Position numbers and translations under genes: made by a program | NCBI GenBank assembly: GCA_023512835.1 | Contig: CM042084.1 | Location: forward strand, 49,771,609-49,835,608 | DNA: 64,000 nt | Direction of reading: 5' to 3' | From: Taxillus chinensis | Lineage: Eukaryota; Streptophyta; Magnoliopsida; Santalales; Loranthaceae | In this document: piece after piece, positions 1-11,454 of the stretch | How the letters are laid out: the number at the start of each line of letters is the position of its first letter | Position numbering within the stretch: the stretch's first letter is position 1 | Notes under the pieces: generated by a model | Told to the model about the DNA's origin: nothing | Database searches by the model: none | Seen by the model: only the letters and a program-made list of their open reading frames with translations

Positions 1-790
1 ATATGTCATGGAGACCACCGGCATCCAAGGAGCGATCCAGGTAATGTCGCTTCGTGAGGTTCCCCAACTTCTTTTTCCAGCTTTCAAAGTCTTTTGGTAG
101 GCTCCACTTGCCTAGCAGAATATCTAGTAGTGTTGTGGCTGGTACTTGATAAACAACGAGGGAAATGATGAACACTACAGGGGAAATGACCTTGCAACCA
201 AGTACATAGGAGAGGTAAGCACCCCATGAACTGTCCCGAGCCTTTACTCCTTAGGTAAGTAAGAGCTCGGATGGTTTCAGCCAAGATAGCAGGAGTAGGG
301 TCACATCCTTTGAGCACCTGCTGGACCAAATCTACAATTGCCCCATCAATGTGGGCCGGTATCCTCGGGAAAATGACTAGCCCATATATAGCTAGTGTAA
401 GCAATTTGTGTGCCTCCGCTTCTGTTGCAGTTTGTAATATCTCTTTGATTGTTGCCCATGGAAGATATTCGCGCCCACCGTAAGTTGTGACCGCCGGTGA
501 GTCCCATACCTGGCTTTCCCATAATCTCGGCAAAGGCCCTTCGGCATGACCTTCTGGGCTCGCGGATAGATTTTCATTTTGTTTTCCACGGGGATATCCA
601 GGAATCTTCTGTATTCTTCTATTGTGGGAACAAGATCTAGGATGTTGAAGTTGAAGCACCGCCGTCGAGGTTCCCAGAAATAAATGGCTGCCCCCGACAT
701 ATCCGTATCGGCCGATGGCTCGATTACATGGAGCAAATCCCCAAATCGTTGTATGTATATACTTTTCCTTTCGTCGACCACTGCTTCCAT
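1..790 (-). pseudogene. Tat/Ogre-type gypsy gag, N-terminal part (element D)
   Basis: This is the N-terminal gag-like domain of a minus-strand Tat/Ogre-type gypsy element, resembling the plant retroelement domain Pfam calls DUF7745. It starts at the ATG at 790 (MEAVVDERKSIYIQRFG) and continues off the left edge. Typical words are LDLVPTIEEYRRFL, LLTLAIYGLVIFPRI and GCLPLLCTWLQGHFPC. The reading frame changes near 500-560 and again near 175-190, so the copy is broken. A paralogous copy lies at 47760-48641 (element C), where CLPLLCTWLKSHFPC and PATTLLDIL match. It sits about 0.8 kb downstream of the PBS at 1601-1620, the expected gag position. The family assignment is from motif resemblance; the role in capsid assembly is known for gag generally, not shown here. 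Confidence 0.75.
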
Positions 791-1600
791 ATTGTCCGTA
801 CCTCCTTAGTGTAGTCCAGTGATCTTCTATGACAACATGTTCGCTTTGTAGGCCTCTCCTGGCGGGAAATCTCCAAGGCGAAGTTGAATGTCTCCCGATG
901 CTTGGGCCACTATCGTGACGGTCTCCTTGTCCTGCAGGCCTTTTAGGAGATGACTGAAAGTTGCCATGCCTATATGAATGATGAATGTCATGTTATGCAT
1001 GATGATAGGTTAGGATGACAAGTCAGGATAAAGAATAAACCAATAGTAAAGACAGTCAAATGTGCAAGGGATGACTTAAGGACTACCCTACAAAACAAAG
1101 GTTAGCATGGCATGGAATGAGCAAACAAAATGTGGGTCAATACCCCTGATGGGCTTTTATTGCTACCCCTATCTTATTCGTTGGTTCCCAAACTTCCTCA
1201 ATAGAGGGCTCCGTACACCATGGGATTTACCGGAGGGGGATCCTAAAAGGACATGCCTTAAAAGAACCTCAAGCTTGAGTGAGGAGTCCGAGGCCCCATT
1301 GCGGATAATGATCGACACGCTGGGGACCGTACTGAACCTCGCTAACCTAAATTGTGCTAAACCCGGGTATAGGGTTATGCATGAATGTGACAAGTATGGA
1401 AAGCAGTAAATCACAACTATCATTGTAGTTAAAGCGCATAAATAAATCACAGTTTAAACGACAACTGTATTAAAAATAAATAAGTCACAATTATATCTAA
1501 AAATAACTTAGCATGACAGTTAAATATATACAACGACACAATTAAAAATAACCTCCTAAGTCCTAGTTCTAGACCTAACTCTCTAAAGTGTTCATTCTTA
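791..1600 (-). other. 5' leader of element D (no gene seen)
   Basis: Region between the PBS and the gag ATG of element D. Open frames here are short and resemble nothing I recognise. I read it as the untranslated leader, which is commonly long in Tat/Ogre elements. Confidence 0.6.
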
Positions 1601-1620
1601 AGTCCCCAGCAGAGTCGCCA
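1601..1620 (-). other. Primer binding site of element D
   Basis: On the minus strand the sequence is TGGCGACTCTGCTGGGGACT. It lies two bases after the LTR end (...GATGACA, then GC). TGGCGACT-type PBSs, complementary to the 3' end of a plant tRNA (tRNA-Arg is reported for Ogre elements), are usual in Tat/Ogre gypsy elements. It fixes the orientation of element D and the inner edge of its LTR. Confidence 0.8.
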
Positions 1621-2074
1621 GCTGTCATCACTGGTTTTCGTCCGGGCCCTTTTGGGGTGAGCTCAAACTAAACCAATGGTGAGAAATTTTAGAGTCGCCA
1701 CCAACTGTTTTTGGGGTACAGTTGGATACCCTCTACTTTGAGTAGTTTTAAGTGTATGGTCTGTGTTATCAGAGATGGGTTCAGGAGTTGGTTACGTGTA
1801 GGGAAGGATTAGCACCCCTACAGCACCCTTTTGGTATCTAATTTAGGAGGAGGAGGTTTGTATTTATACTGCTGTGACTAGACTAAATTTCCTAAGAAGT
1901 CTATGATTTATATTTGGCTAAGTTATTTGTCAAAGTTTATGGTTAAAATTGCTTTACCCTAAATTTCTAAAGGGAATCCTAAAAATTTGGGTTTTTGTGT
2001 GAAGTGGGGAATGAGATCTTAGCGATTGGTTTTGGCTTTTTTGGTTTTACTTTCTGAAATTGAAGTCCTAAAAA

Positions 2075-2620
2075 ATGGTTTTTATTTCCCCCTTTTTTTG
2101 TTTTTGTTTTGTTTTATTTTGTTTTGTTTTTTTTGTTTTTGTTTTTGTTTTTGTTTTTGTTTTTGTTTTTGTTTTTGTTTTTTTTTTCGGGTTAGAAAAC
2201 ATACATTTTTTGTTTTCTATGTTTTGTAAAAAAAAACATTTTGGCCTTCTTTTTTTTTGTTTGTTTTTTTTGTTTTTTTGTTTGTTTTGTCGTTTGTTGT
2301 TTTTTTTTTGTTTTAGAAATTGAAGTACCAACTTTGATTTTCTTCCTCTCTTTTCTTTTTTTTTTTTTTAAAACATGAAGACGATTTTTGTTGTTTTTTT
2401 TTGTTTTTTTGTTTTTGGAAACCTTTCTTTCTTTCCCCTTTTTTGTTGTTTTGTGAACCCAAAATCTTAAAGCCAATTTAGGAACATATGCATGAAAATA
2501 AAAACGTGGAGTGTGTGATTATGGCATCCATAAAAGAAAAAGAAAATCACTCTTTTTTTCTCTTTTTTTTTTCATGTTCTCCCTCTGCTCTCTCTTTTTT
2601 TTTCTTTTTCTTTTTACTAT
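2075..2620. repeat. T-rich low-complexity tract (TTTTTG)n
   Basis: About 0.5 kb of near-pure T/G on the plus strand with a run of GTTTTT units near 2125-2190, then further T-rich blocks to about 2620. It lies inside LTR D. Lys-rich or Phe-rich open frames across it are an artefact of composition. Confidence 0.85.
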
Positions 2621-3189
2621 ACTTTACATATTACAACATACACATAGGAAGAAATACAGGAAAATACAATGAAAAAGGTTGAAAAGCAATTGCATCAAAT
2701 ATAGATAAGCTAAAAAACGGAAATTAGAAAAATGATAAAAAAAAACAATTACACCAAATATAGATACAAATAAACTGAAAAAGTATTGAAAAGATAAGGT
2801 CTGAACCGACTTTGAAGCTTGCAACACCAATCTTCTGTTTAAACTCCTATCGGCGCTGATAATCACTTGCTTAGAACTAACAAAATCTGACAGGGAGGTT
2901 TGCGAGGGGGATTTCTTGGTATTTGAAAAGTGGAGTGATGTATTTTCTGGGTTTGAGTTTTTTGATGACTGGAAATAAGGAGGGTAGGTGTGAGAAATAG
3001 GGGATTGGGAAGGGATTGGTGTCTGTTCTGTTTTTTGCTTGCTAAACATGCAGAAAAAAGTGCTGAAGTTGGGGCTATTTTTTTGTGTTTTTCCTTGCTA
3101 AAAAAAGAGCTGGCGTGAGAGGAGGGAAAGAGGATGAAGGGGTGATGTTGATTGCAGAAAACTGGGCGTTTAACCGAGAAGATGAGGCC

Positions 3190-3510
3190 GGGGCGTTTCT
3201 CTCCTTTCTTTCTTCTTCAATGATCTCTTTCTTCTTTTTTTCTCAATGATCTCTCTCTCTTTTTTTCTTTCTTTCTTTTTCTGCACTGGAATGATGGAGG
3301 GTTCCCTCTTCCTCTTTTTTCTTTTTTAACGAATTGTCGCCCTCTGTCTGTATCTCTCTGTTTTTTTTTTTGCTCTCTCTGGTTTGCAGGTTTCTTTTCC
3401 CACGATGATGGCTCTCTCTGTGTGTTTTTTTTCACGATGATGGCTCTCTCTTTTTTTGATGGCACTCTTCAATGAAAACCCACTTTTTCTTTTTTTTTGA
3501 TGGAACTGCA
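3190..3510. repeat. Pyrimidine-rich CT/T tract in LTR D
   Basis: Runs of CTCTCTCT and TTTCTTT alternate here on the plus strand, inside LTR D. GATGATGGCTCTCTCT-like units recur at about 3404 and 3436. No gene is seen. Confidence 0.7.
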
Positions 3511-3899
3511 GACTGCATCTTAAAGGGCTGCCGAAAGTTTTTGGCTGGACTGTCATTAATTGCAGCATTTAATGCTGCATTATTGATTTCTTCATTTTCA
3601 TCCAGGTCTTGTGCAATCTGTCGGGTGCATTATTATTTCCAGCTCCATTAATTTGCAGATTAGTGTCTGGTTGGGTGGTCAGTGTGTGCGGGAAAAGGGG
3701 AACTCGTGATTTGCCTTTTTGAATTTGTAGTTTAGCAGCACATGTGACCGACAGGTATTCAAAATAATGTTTTGTCAGATGCCCAGCGCATAAAACAAGC
3801 CCCGTGAACGACCAGCGACAGGAAGAAAGGAAACCCGTGAGAAAAAGCCGGCGCGAAAAGCCAGCGAGAAAAAATCAGCGAAGGCAAAAAAAAGGGTCG

Positions 3900-4440
3900 G
3901 AGGTTCGAAGTGTCGGCAGGTCGAAGCGTCGGCAGGTCGAAGTGTCGGCAACGAGGCTTTGAGGGTCGAAGGGTCGGAGGTGGAAGGCGTACGGGTGCCG
4001 CGGGTCGAAGGCGTCGTAGCGAGGCTTCGAGGGTCGCGGGCGTCGAAGTGTCGGCAGCGAGGCTTCGAGGGTCGAAGGGTCGAAGGTCAGAAATCAGTAG
4101 GTCAACGGGGCTTCGAGGCTTCGAGGCTTCGGGGCTTCGAGCTTCGGGACTTCGGGGCTTCGAGGCTTCGAGCTTCGAGGCTTCGATCTTCAGGACTTCG
4201 GGGCTTCGAGCTTCGGGCTCCGAGGCTTCGGGGCTTCGAGGCTTCGAGGTTCGGGACTTCGGGGCTTCGAGCTTCGGGGCTTCGAGGCTTCGAGCTTCGG
4301 GGCTTCGAGGCTTCGAGCTTCGGGGCTTCGGGGCATCGAGGCTTCGAGGTTCGGGACTTCGGGGCTTCGAGGCTTCGAGCTTCGGGGTCAATGGGTCGAA
4401 GTGTCGGCAGGTCAACGGTCAACGGTCAACCCCTTTTTTT
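3900..4440. repeat. GGCTTCGAG / GGTCGAAG tandem repeats in LTR D
   Basis: A dense array of short units: GTCGAAG/GTCGGCAG-type units at 3900-4080, then GGCTTCGAGGCTTCGAGCTTCGGG-like units of 8-24 bases at 4105-4390. The array is open in several frames on both strands and yields Ser/Pro/Arg-rich pseudo-proteins, which I do not regard as genes. Confidence 0.85.
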
Positions 4441-4839
4441 TTATTACCTTTTGAAGAGTTTCCCATGATCACTTTTGCGGACAGTTTGACTAGGGGCATT
4501 GACCGTCTTTTGGCAAGTTTGACTTTTTCCAACGAAAGTTGTTTTGGCCATAACTTCTTCATTTTAAGTCCGATTTGAGCTCGGTCAAGTGCGTTAGTCT
4601 CCAATTTTCATCCTCCATCACCTGGTGTTGGTCTTGGGGCGCTTCAAGGACTTGTAGCAAAAGTCATTAATTTTGAACTCCCCCATCCGTGTCAATTGTA
4701 TCCATCTCGCGCAGATTTGGGTAGACCATTCCTTGGAAGTATGGGATCATTGTGGACTTGTTCAATAAGGTATATGGCATGGGCAGAAAGGTATATCAAA
4801 TGGGGTTAGTATGTCCAACCCGGACAAAATAGGGTCCTA

Positions 4840-4980
4840 CACTTCGGACTACTGATCCGGACTACTGCTTCGGACTAATTGCTCTGGACTACTGCTCCGG
4901 ACTACTGCTCCGGACTAACTGCTCCGAACTACTGCTCTGGACTAACTGCTCCGGACTACTGCTCCGGACTAATGAAGCTG
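4840..4980. repeat. CTCCGGACTACTG tandem repeats in LTR D
   Basis: About ten degenerate copies of a 12-13 base unit (CTCCGGACTACTG / CTCCGGACTAA) follow one another. This is a second minisatellite within the same LTR, of unknown role. Confidence 0.8.
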
Positions 4981-5460
4981 CTGACTCCACAGCTGCTGAC
5001 TACGAAGCTGCTGACTACAAACTTCGACCTTACAGTTCGCCAGGGTACTGTTCATCATCGTTTTTTGCCTGGTTTTAATCTGGAATCAACCCATGAACCC
5101 CCCCAGGCACTCACAAACATGCGTTTTACTAAACAGAGTACCAAATTACGTACCCAAACTGATATAAATCAGTTCTTAACCACAGATTTTATGCTAAATC
5201 ATCAGATCTAATCCCAAAATTGGGTTTCCCCCAAAACTTAGGGTTCATGCTCAAATTCATAAATCATGATAAATTCACGCATATTCCAAGACAGAATCAA
5301 GATAAGAAGTTCAAGGACACCTACCTGGAAGATTATTTGCGATCCACGAGCTCCAATCGCCCCAAAATCACCAAGTGAAGCTCTTCACCTTCTCTCTTTC
5401 TCTCTCTTGCTCAAACACGCACGCACCAAGCAAAATTAAAGGGATAATGCAGTTTCTTAA

Positions 5461-5470
5461 TTATTTATAC
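5461..5470 (-). promoter_or_regulatory. TATA box in LTR D
   Basis: The minus strand reads TATAAATAAT, about 340 bases inside the LTR start. A CT/GA-rich leader (GAGAGAGAAAGAGAG) follows, as expected for the start of the R region. Confidence 0.5.
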
Positions 5471-5807
5471 TGCTGCCAATAATTGGCCTCCCAGCAATAA
5501 TTGATCTCCCGAACGCAATAATTGACCTCCTGAGGTCACGAACTTCAAATTGAGCCTAATTACTGTCAAAACGCTCGAAATGACGAGCACAACACTAAAC
5601 AGATATTATTACACCCAAAAGACCACCCAAATGCAAATTCAACCAATAAACACCGAAAAGTCAACAATCGGGTCAAATGGGGCCCCGACTTAGAATCGGG
5701 CCCAAGTACAGTCAAAATGCTCACATCGATGACTACACTACCAATTAGATAGTTACATTCCCATAGAATGGCTATCTCTCAAAACTATCCAAATACGAGT
5801 CTTTACA

Positions 5808-6587
5808 ACCCATCCATGAAGGAAAACATAGTATGTCTTGCAGTGTTGTCTACCAAAGTGTCAATGTGAGGTAGTGGGAAGTTATCTTTAGGACTAGCCC
5901 TATTGAGGTCGTGATAGTCTACACACATACGGACCTTCCCTCCTTTCTTTGGAACTGGTACGATATTGGCCACCCATTCTGGATAGTGGGCCACAGTAAC
6001 GAACCCTGCATCCCATTGCTTTTTGACTTCTTCCTTGATCTTTAGTATCAACTCTGGTCTCATCCTCCTTAGCTTTTGCTGGACAGGTTTACACTCAGGT
6101 CTCAAGGGCAACTGGTGTTGCACTATATCTATATCCAATCCTAGCCTTTGTAGGACCAGGCGAACATATCAATGTAGGACTTGAGAAGATCAAGTAGTTG
6201 ATCTTTGACATCATTGGGGATTAAAGACCCCAATCTCAATTCTTTTGGCTCAGCGGCTGTTCCGAAGTTTACGACTGTGACTGGGTCTTCACTAGGGATA
6301 GTGGGCCAGTCTTCTTTTTCTAGCAGGAGCTTGATGTCTTCTGGTAGCTCGGGATCTTCTACTATGCCAGCTTCCTCTATCTTAGACACTAACTATTCGC
6401 AGTTTGGATTATGGTCAAGTCTTAAGCAAGTTGTATCTTCTTTCCTTACTATATCTCTAAATTTATCATACCTGTTTGAAAAAGTATGGCTTACTCAACC
6501 ATATATGATAACGCTCGTGCCATGAAAATCAAGGGGATGATTTTGAAAAAGTTTCATTTTATTCCAAATAAAGATTACAGCAACTTC
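5808..6587 (-). pseudogene. Reverse transcriptase 5' part of Tat/Ogre element C
   Basis: Minus-strand fragment of a gypsy RT. From about 6550 it reads through words typical of the Tat/Ogre pre-RT region (NRYDKFRDIVRKEDTTC, then KIEEAGIVEDPELPEDI and LLDLLKSYIDMFAWSYKG). It then enters the RT fingers: LPLRPECKPVQQKLRRMRPE, EWVANIVPVPKKGGKVRMCV, DYHDLNRASPKDNFPLPHID. It ends in FSFMDG, just before the conserved SGYNQI, because LTR D is inserted there. The catalytic YMDD box is therefore lost from this piece. An in-frame stop lies near 6392. The upstream half of the same element is at 44074-48641, separated by the E/A insertions. Confidence 0.85.
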
Positions 6588-7752
6588 TGTTGGATCAAAC
6601 CCAGAATTTGGATAATGCGAATAAAACCCTTTATAATCTGATTTGAGACATTGCATGTTTTATCTTAAGTTGTTACAGAAGATATGATCTTAATCCGGAC
6701 GTTCACTCGTGAGAGCAAAGCTAAGGACATGATACATAATCCTGATTCGGACAAGAGTGAGTGTTGTCAAACACTTGGTAAATAACCAAGTCTACACTTC
6801 ATACGGAATAAGGATCATTCGTGCGGATCAAACAACTAAAGCTACGGACTTAGGAATTTGCGTCTTAGAGTTTTACACGAACTAAGTCAAATAGATGCGG
6901 AATAAGAATCCTAGTCTACAACTCGCACAGAGTAAGAGATAGTCCTTGCACTCAAGCAGACTAAGCAAAAGAAGACACGGAGTAAGGAATCCGAGTCTTT
7001 CATAGATGCGGAGTAAGGAACGACTTGTGTGGAATAAGGACCCGAGTCCTTTGTTTCGCACGGAGTAAGGGAACTAGATGCGGAGTAAGGAATCTGAACC
7101 TATTACTCATGCGGAGTAAGGATGTGCTGATACGGAGTAAGTTATTTGATCCTTTAACTCATGTGGAATAAGGAAGCGCTGATGCGGAGTAAGTACTCCG
7201 ACCTTCTCATTCTTATGGAGTAAAGAAGCGCTAACACGGAATAAGGATTCCAGTACTGAATTGATACGGAGTAAGCATCCGAGCTTCATTAACATGGAGT
7301 AAGGAACTTTACTACGGATTAAGAAGATGCTACTTTAACTCATCTCTTCACATTCAAAGTCACCAGTTCGCTGTGTCCCGATTTAAGACAAACTCATTGA
7401 GAACCTAAAGCATCTTACACGTGGATCACACGGATAAGTGGACACAACGTTAACTGCACTTGGAAACTCACAAAAGCACTTATGCTTTGCAAACCCAAGA
7501 TCTTGAAGACCATATCCGCAGCATTCAAGGCAGAGAGATTTCCGAGGAACAGTCAATGTGCACATTGCTCGGAAGAACAAGTTCCAAGATTATCTCTTAG
7601 GGATGTCTCTATATATATTACTACTTGTACATTTTCATAGTTGTTGATGTTCGTGAGTTTATAATAAGCGTGCATGTTTAAGAGCTTATAGAGATCATAG
7701 AGGCTAGTGTGTGTGTCTTTTGTAAACAGAGTATAAGAGAGTCTTGCAGTAG
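6588..7752 (+). mobile_element. SIRE-type solo LTR E, left part
   Basis: It starts TGTTGGATCAAACCCAG, the same start as the LTRs of elements A and J but with many differences. It is interrupted at 7752 by element A, and its end reappears at 43871-44073. Across the joined LTR the flanks are ACTTC (6583-6587) and AATTC (44074-44078), a five-base target duplication with one mismatch. No coding region accompanies it, so it is best read as a solo LTR left by recombination. It holds many copies of CGGAGTAAGGA-like units between about 6880 and 7330, and a TATATATTA box near 7610. Confidence 0.8.
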
Positions 7753-8040
7753 TGTTGGATCAAACCCAGAATTTGGATAATGCTGATAAAGCCTTATGTA
7801 ATTTGATCTGAGATCTTTTGTGTTTATTTGATCGTTGCAGAAGATATGTTATTAATCCGGAGATGCACTCGTGAGAGCAAAGCTAAGGACAGGATACATA
7901 ATCCTGATCCAGACAAGAGTGAGTGTCGTTAAACACTTGGTAAATAACCAAGTCATCAATACATACGGAATAAGGAACATTCGCGCGGACTAAGAACTTA
8001 AAAGCTATGGATTGCGGAATATGTTCCTAGTGCCTCAAAC

Positions 8041-8440
8041 GGACTAAGTCAAACTGATACGGAGTAAGGAAGTATTAATGCGGAATAAGGACCCGAGTCT
8101 TTATTCGCACGGAGTAAGGAAACTAGATGCGGAGTAAGGAATCCGGACAACTTTACTCATACGGAGTAAGGAAGCGCTAGTACGGAGTAAGCATCCCGAA
8201 CCCTTAGACTCGCCCGGAGTAAGGAACTTACATACGGAGTAAGGAACTTACATATGGACTAAGGAACTTACATACGGAGTACGGAACTTACATATGGAGT
8301 AAGCAATTTACATACGGAGTAAGGAACTTACATGCGGAGTTAGGAAGCGCTGACACGGTCTAAGGATTCCAGTACTAAACAAATACAGAGTAAGCAACCA
8401 CTGACACGGAGTAAGGTTCCGAGCTTCATTAGCAATGGAG
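8041..8440. repeat. CGGAGTAAGGA array in 5' LTR of A
   Basis: More than fifteen copies of (A/T)(C/T)GGAGTAAGGA-like units at irregular spacing. A tighter block of about 20-base units (ACGGAGTAAGGAACTTACAT) lies at 8213-8340. The array sits upstream of the TATA box at 8747. The same array recurs in the 3' LTR (about 42850-43250), in LTR E, and inverted in LTR J (about 57860-58290). Confidence 0.85.
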
Positions 8441-8746
8441 TAAGGAAAATTACACCGGACCAAGAAGATACTACTTCAACTCACCGCATTTAAAGTTATC
8501 AGCTCGTGGCGTCCCGATGTAAGACAAACTTAATGAGAACCTGAAAATCTTACACGTGGATAATCCGGATATGTGGACACAACCTCAATTGTATTTGGGA
8601 ACTCACAAATGCACTTATACTCATCAGACCCAAGACCTTGAGCTCCACAAATCGCAGCAGTCAAGACAAAGAGATTACCGAGGAATAGTTAGTGCTGAAC
8701 GCATTCCGGAACTACAAGTTCCAAGGTTGTCTCTTAGGAATGTTTG

Positions 8747-8754
8747 TATAAATA
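8747..8754 (+). promoter_or_regulatory. TATA box, 5' LTR of A
   Basis: TATAAATA lies about 1 kb into the LTR, downstream of the CGGAGTAAGGA array. The identical box is at 43552-43559 in the 3' LTR and at 57566-57573 (minus strand) in LTR J. Confidence 0.6.
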
Positions 8755-9062
8755 TTCATACTTGTATATTTGTAAAACTAGTGTGTACATGTGCGAACAA
8801 GCCTGAATAACCTGTGTATGCACAAGAGCTCAAAGAAGGAATCTAAGCTAGTATGTGAATCCCTTTGTAAACAGAGTGTAAGAGAGTATTGCTTCCATTT
8901 TGTTGTAGTTATCTCTTGATAATAAAACAAAATACTTCCACTATCTGGTTATCTTCCGCAGTGATTTTATCACTTGACTAGATTAGTGTAGTGCCTTTAG
9001 AGATAAAAAGAGTTTACATAAGAGCCTATTCACCCCCCTCTAGGCTCCAAGGGACCATCAAG

Positions 9063-9074
9063 TGGTATCAGAGC
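9063..9074 (+). other. Primer binding site of element A (initiator tRNA-Met)
   Basis: TGGTATCAGAGC, two bases after the LTR end at 9060. This is the standard initiator tRNA-Met PBS of plant Copia elements. Confidence 0.93.
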
Positions 9075-9139
9075 AAGTCTATTTGTTCAAAAGTAGAGAT
9101 CCCACTCTTTTACTCTAAGCAGTGGCCGAAGAAAGCAGT

Positions 9140-10450
9140 ATGCTATTCAACACTCGCCTTAACTCCGGAGGGGCACAAGAGCCCATCCCAAATCGAAGCA
9201 GCAGTGAAAACGTCGACCCACCTCAACCTGCTGCTGCCGCCGCTCCTCAACCATGGAGTTCTGGTTTTACTCTGACGAAACCGCCCAAATTCACACCTGA
9301 GCTTTTCTCCCAGTGGAAAGCTCGCATGAAGATGTTTATGATATGCCATGATCATCTCATGTGGCCAGGTCTTCATCAGGAGATTCCAATTCCGATGACT
9401 ATCGGAGAACATGGAGTTAGGAGGCCAAAGACGGATGCTGAACTTACCAACGATGAAAGAGCCTGGCAGTGTGCTAGTGAAAAGGCTCTGGCTTATGTTA
9501 CATCATCTTTAGATTCTGAGGCTTTCACGGATGTCCAGGGCTGCACGACAGCAAAAGCTGTTTGGGATAAACTGACAATCCTCTATGAGGGAAGTCAGTC
9601 CGAAATGCAAAATGTGATATGTGCTCTCAGACAGAATTTTGAGAGTTTCAATCACAAACCTGGCAAATCCCTTGAAAACATCTATCGGAGATTCGGCAAC
9701 CTCATTCTAGAGCTAAAAACTGTCAATGAGCACTACACTCTGTCTCAAATAAATTACAAGTTCTTTTGATCCTTGCCGGATCGATACTACTCCAAGCAGC
9801 TCCAGATGCAAGCTGACAAAAACTGGCCATTCACTGCCCTTGAGGAAATATATGGAGAGCTTCGGACTCATGACGTCAGATTCAAATACACTGACCATGA
9901 TGAGAAGATAGCTCGGAAAGAAAAAGGGGTAGCTCTCAAAGCTACGGAATGCTCCAGTAATCATCAAGAGGATGATACGGATGAGTCAGAGAATTTTGAC
10001 TCAGACGCAGAAGAGGAAATTGCTCTTCTTGTCAAATCCTTTGAACGATTCCTTCGGAAAAGTAGAAAAGGATTCAGAAGAGGCTCCTCATCATCTAGAA
10101 GGAAGGAACGATTGGAGTCGAGCTCCCAAGAATGCTTCAACTGTGGGAAACCCGGTCATTGGGCCAAGGAATGCAGATCCAAATCAAAAGTGGCCGAGAA
10201 AAGTGACAAGGTAACTCCTCGCCGTTCCACCTCAGACAACAGCAAGAACAAGAGGAAGGCGTTCATGACAAAGTACGTCAGTGGCTCGGAAGAAGAGGAA
10301 GAATCCTCGGATGATGAGACAACTCCTAAGCTGAACGTCTGCCTCATGGCAAATACTGAGGTACCTTCTATCTCTGAGCTCATGAGTCAATTAGAATCTC
10401 TTATTAATGAGCGCGATCATGAAAAGAATGAGAGACAAATAATTAATTAA
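9140..10450 (+). pseudogene. Copia gag with zinc knuckle (element A)
   Basis: Gag of the SIRE element. The first in-frame ATG is at 9140; the frame is open from 9122. The N-terminal half is a UBN2-type gag domain (FTPELFSQWKARMKMFM, AKAVWDKLTILYEGS, LENIYRRFGNLILELK). A TGA at 9767-9769 interrupts it, after which the same frame resumes (DRYYSKQLQMQADKNWPFTA). An acidic stretch is followed by one CCHC zinc knuckle, CFNCGKPGHWAKEC, near 10135-10176. A second in-frame TAA closes the segment at 10450. Gag packages genomic RNA in cytoplasmic particles. This copy could not make full-length gag without readthrough. Confidence 0.88.
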
Positions 10451-11450
10451 ATGTACAAAGATGTGGAAAGTCAGAATAAACGCCTTGAATTTACTATCAC
10501 TAGACTTGAAAAGGACATAGCTGACTTCAGAGGAAAAGAGGCTTGGTATCATGATCTAAGAGCTGAAAATCATCTGTTAAATACCAACCTAACGGGCCTA
10601 AAAGTTATCGTGAAACGACTCAAAAATGAACTGGAACAGGAAAGGGAAATAAATCGTAAGTGGCTAAAATCCGGTGAAATAGCCTTTACCTTTAGGACTG
10701 ATCCTGACAACATCTGAGTCAAACCTGGCCTAGGTTCAGAACCATCAACTTCCATAGCTTAAGCTACTGAGTGCCCTCCGGATTTCACTCCTAAACTAAC
10801 CAACTTATATCCTGTTAGTACATCTAAACCGTTGGATGGCTTCATTTCAGGTGGCACCATAGTTTATGACTGTGGAGTTGAGGCTGTTACTGCACCTCCT
10901 AAAGCAAGTAGCACCCGTAACTAATGATGAAGGGAAGGCTGCTGCAGTTAAAGCCAAAACTGTAGCACCCAAAAAGAAAGGAAAGGCTAAGGCTGACGCA
11001 TCTAGGGCCAAGAGCGTGTCACCCAAACGCAAAGGATTAGGCCACAAGGAACAGAGTAGAGAGTCTGTAAAATCCAAGAGACCTGTATCCCCTGTTTGTA
11101 CTTCACATTATAGTGTCTGTTCCATCTGTAGGGAAATGGGTCATTATCACTATGAATGTTGGAGTTTATCTGATAACTGGCTTTGTAATCAAATTCAATC
11201 CAATAAAGATCAGTTTAAAAAAAGGGTTTCTTCGAACAAAACAAAATCTAAACCTCAAAGGAGTGTCTCTCCCAAGAAAACCCAAATAAGAGAAGCAGTT
11301 GAAACTAACAAGTTAAAGTCAACTTGGAGAGCTAAAAGTCCTAGTAAAATCAAATCCGGAACTGTTGACAATACTGCTGCTCTCTCTAACCGCCCGAAAC
11401 AAGTTTGGGCACCAAAAGTGTAAACTGTTGTCTTTCAGGAGCATCTCTGG
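10451..11450 (+). pseudogene. Gag-protease linker, coiled-coil and basic region (element A)
   Basis: Continuation of the A polyprotein. The frame at 10451-10717 is rich in Leu/Glu/Lys heptads (LEFTITRLEKDIADFRG, RLKNELEQEREINRKW), a likely coiled coil. It ends in a TGA. A second frame, 10866-11423, is very Lys/Ser-rich and contains CSICREMGHYHYEC near 11117-11160, a CCHC-like knuckle. SIRE gag proteins are known to be long with coiled coils, so I treat this as the gag C-terminus broken by stops, not as a separate gene. Confidence 0.65.
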
Positions 11451-11454
11451 AATG

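Larger units (their letters stand above)
1623..5807 (-). mobile_element. 5' LTR of Tat/Ogre-type gypsy element D (4.2 kb)
   Basis: On the minus strand the LTR starts TGTAAAGACTCG at 5807 and ends CCAGTGATGACA at 1623, giving TG...CA termini and about 4.2 kb. The outer edge interrupts the RT of element C directly after its FSFMDG motif, and five bases ACCCA (5808-5812) would be one half of a target duplication whose partner lies outside the window. Inside are a TATA box near 5461, a stop-rich transcribed part, a T-rich low-complexity stretch and Ser/Pro-coding tandem repeats. Such very long LTRs are typical of Ogre elements. The second LTR is not in the window, so the boundary rests on termini, PBS position and the broken RT. 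Confidence 0.8.
7753..9060 (+). mobile_element. 5' LTR of element A
   Basis: It runs from TGTTGGATCAAACCC to GGGACCATCA with TG...CA ends. It contains an array of CGGAGTAAGGA-like units (about 8041-8440), TATAAATA at 8747-8754, an AATAAAA-type signal near 8919, and the CACCCCCCTCTAGGCTC end common to this family. The 3' partner is at 42578-43865. Confidence 0.95.

Noticed and set aside
2026..2476. Overlapping Lys-rich (minus) and Phe-rich (plus) open frames.
   Set aside because: Pure composition effect of the (TTTTTG)n tract.
3759..4578. Long open frames of about 170-220 codons on both strands, Ser/Pro/Arg-rich.
   Set aside because: They arise from the GGCTTCGAG tandem repeat, which lacks stops in several frames. 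Sequence is periodic, no domain is present, and the region is inside LTR D.
9063..9074. tRNA-like sequences at the PBSs (also 1601-1620, 15139-15156, 34368-34382).
   Set aside because: Only short tRNA 3'-end complements; no cloverleaf or tRNA gene around them.
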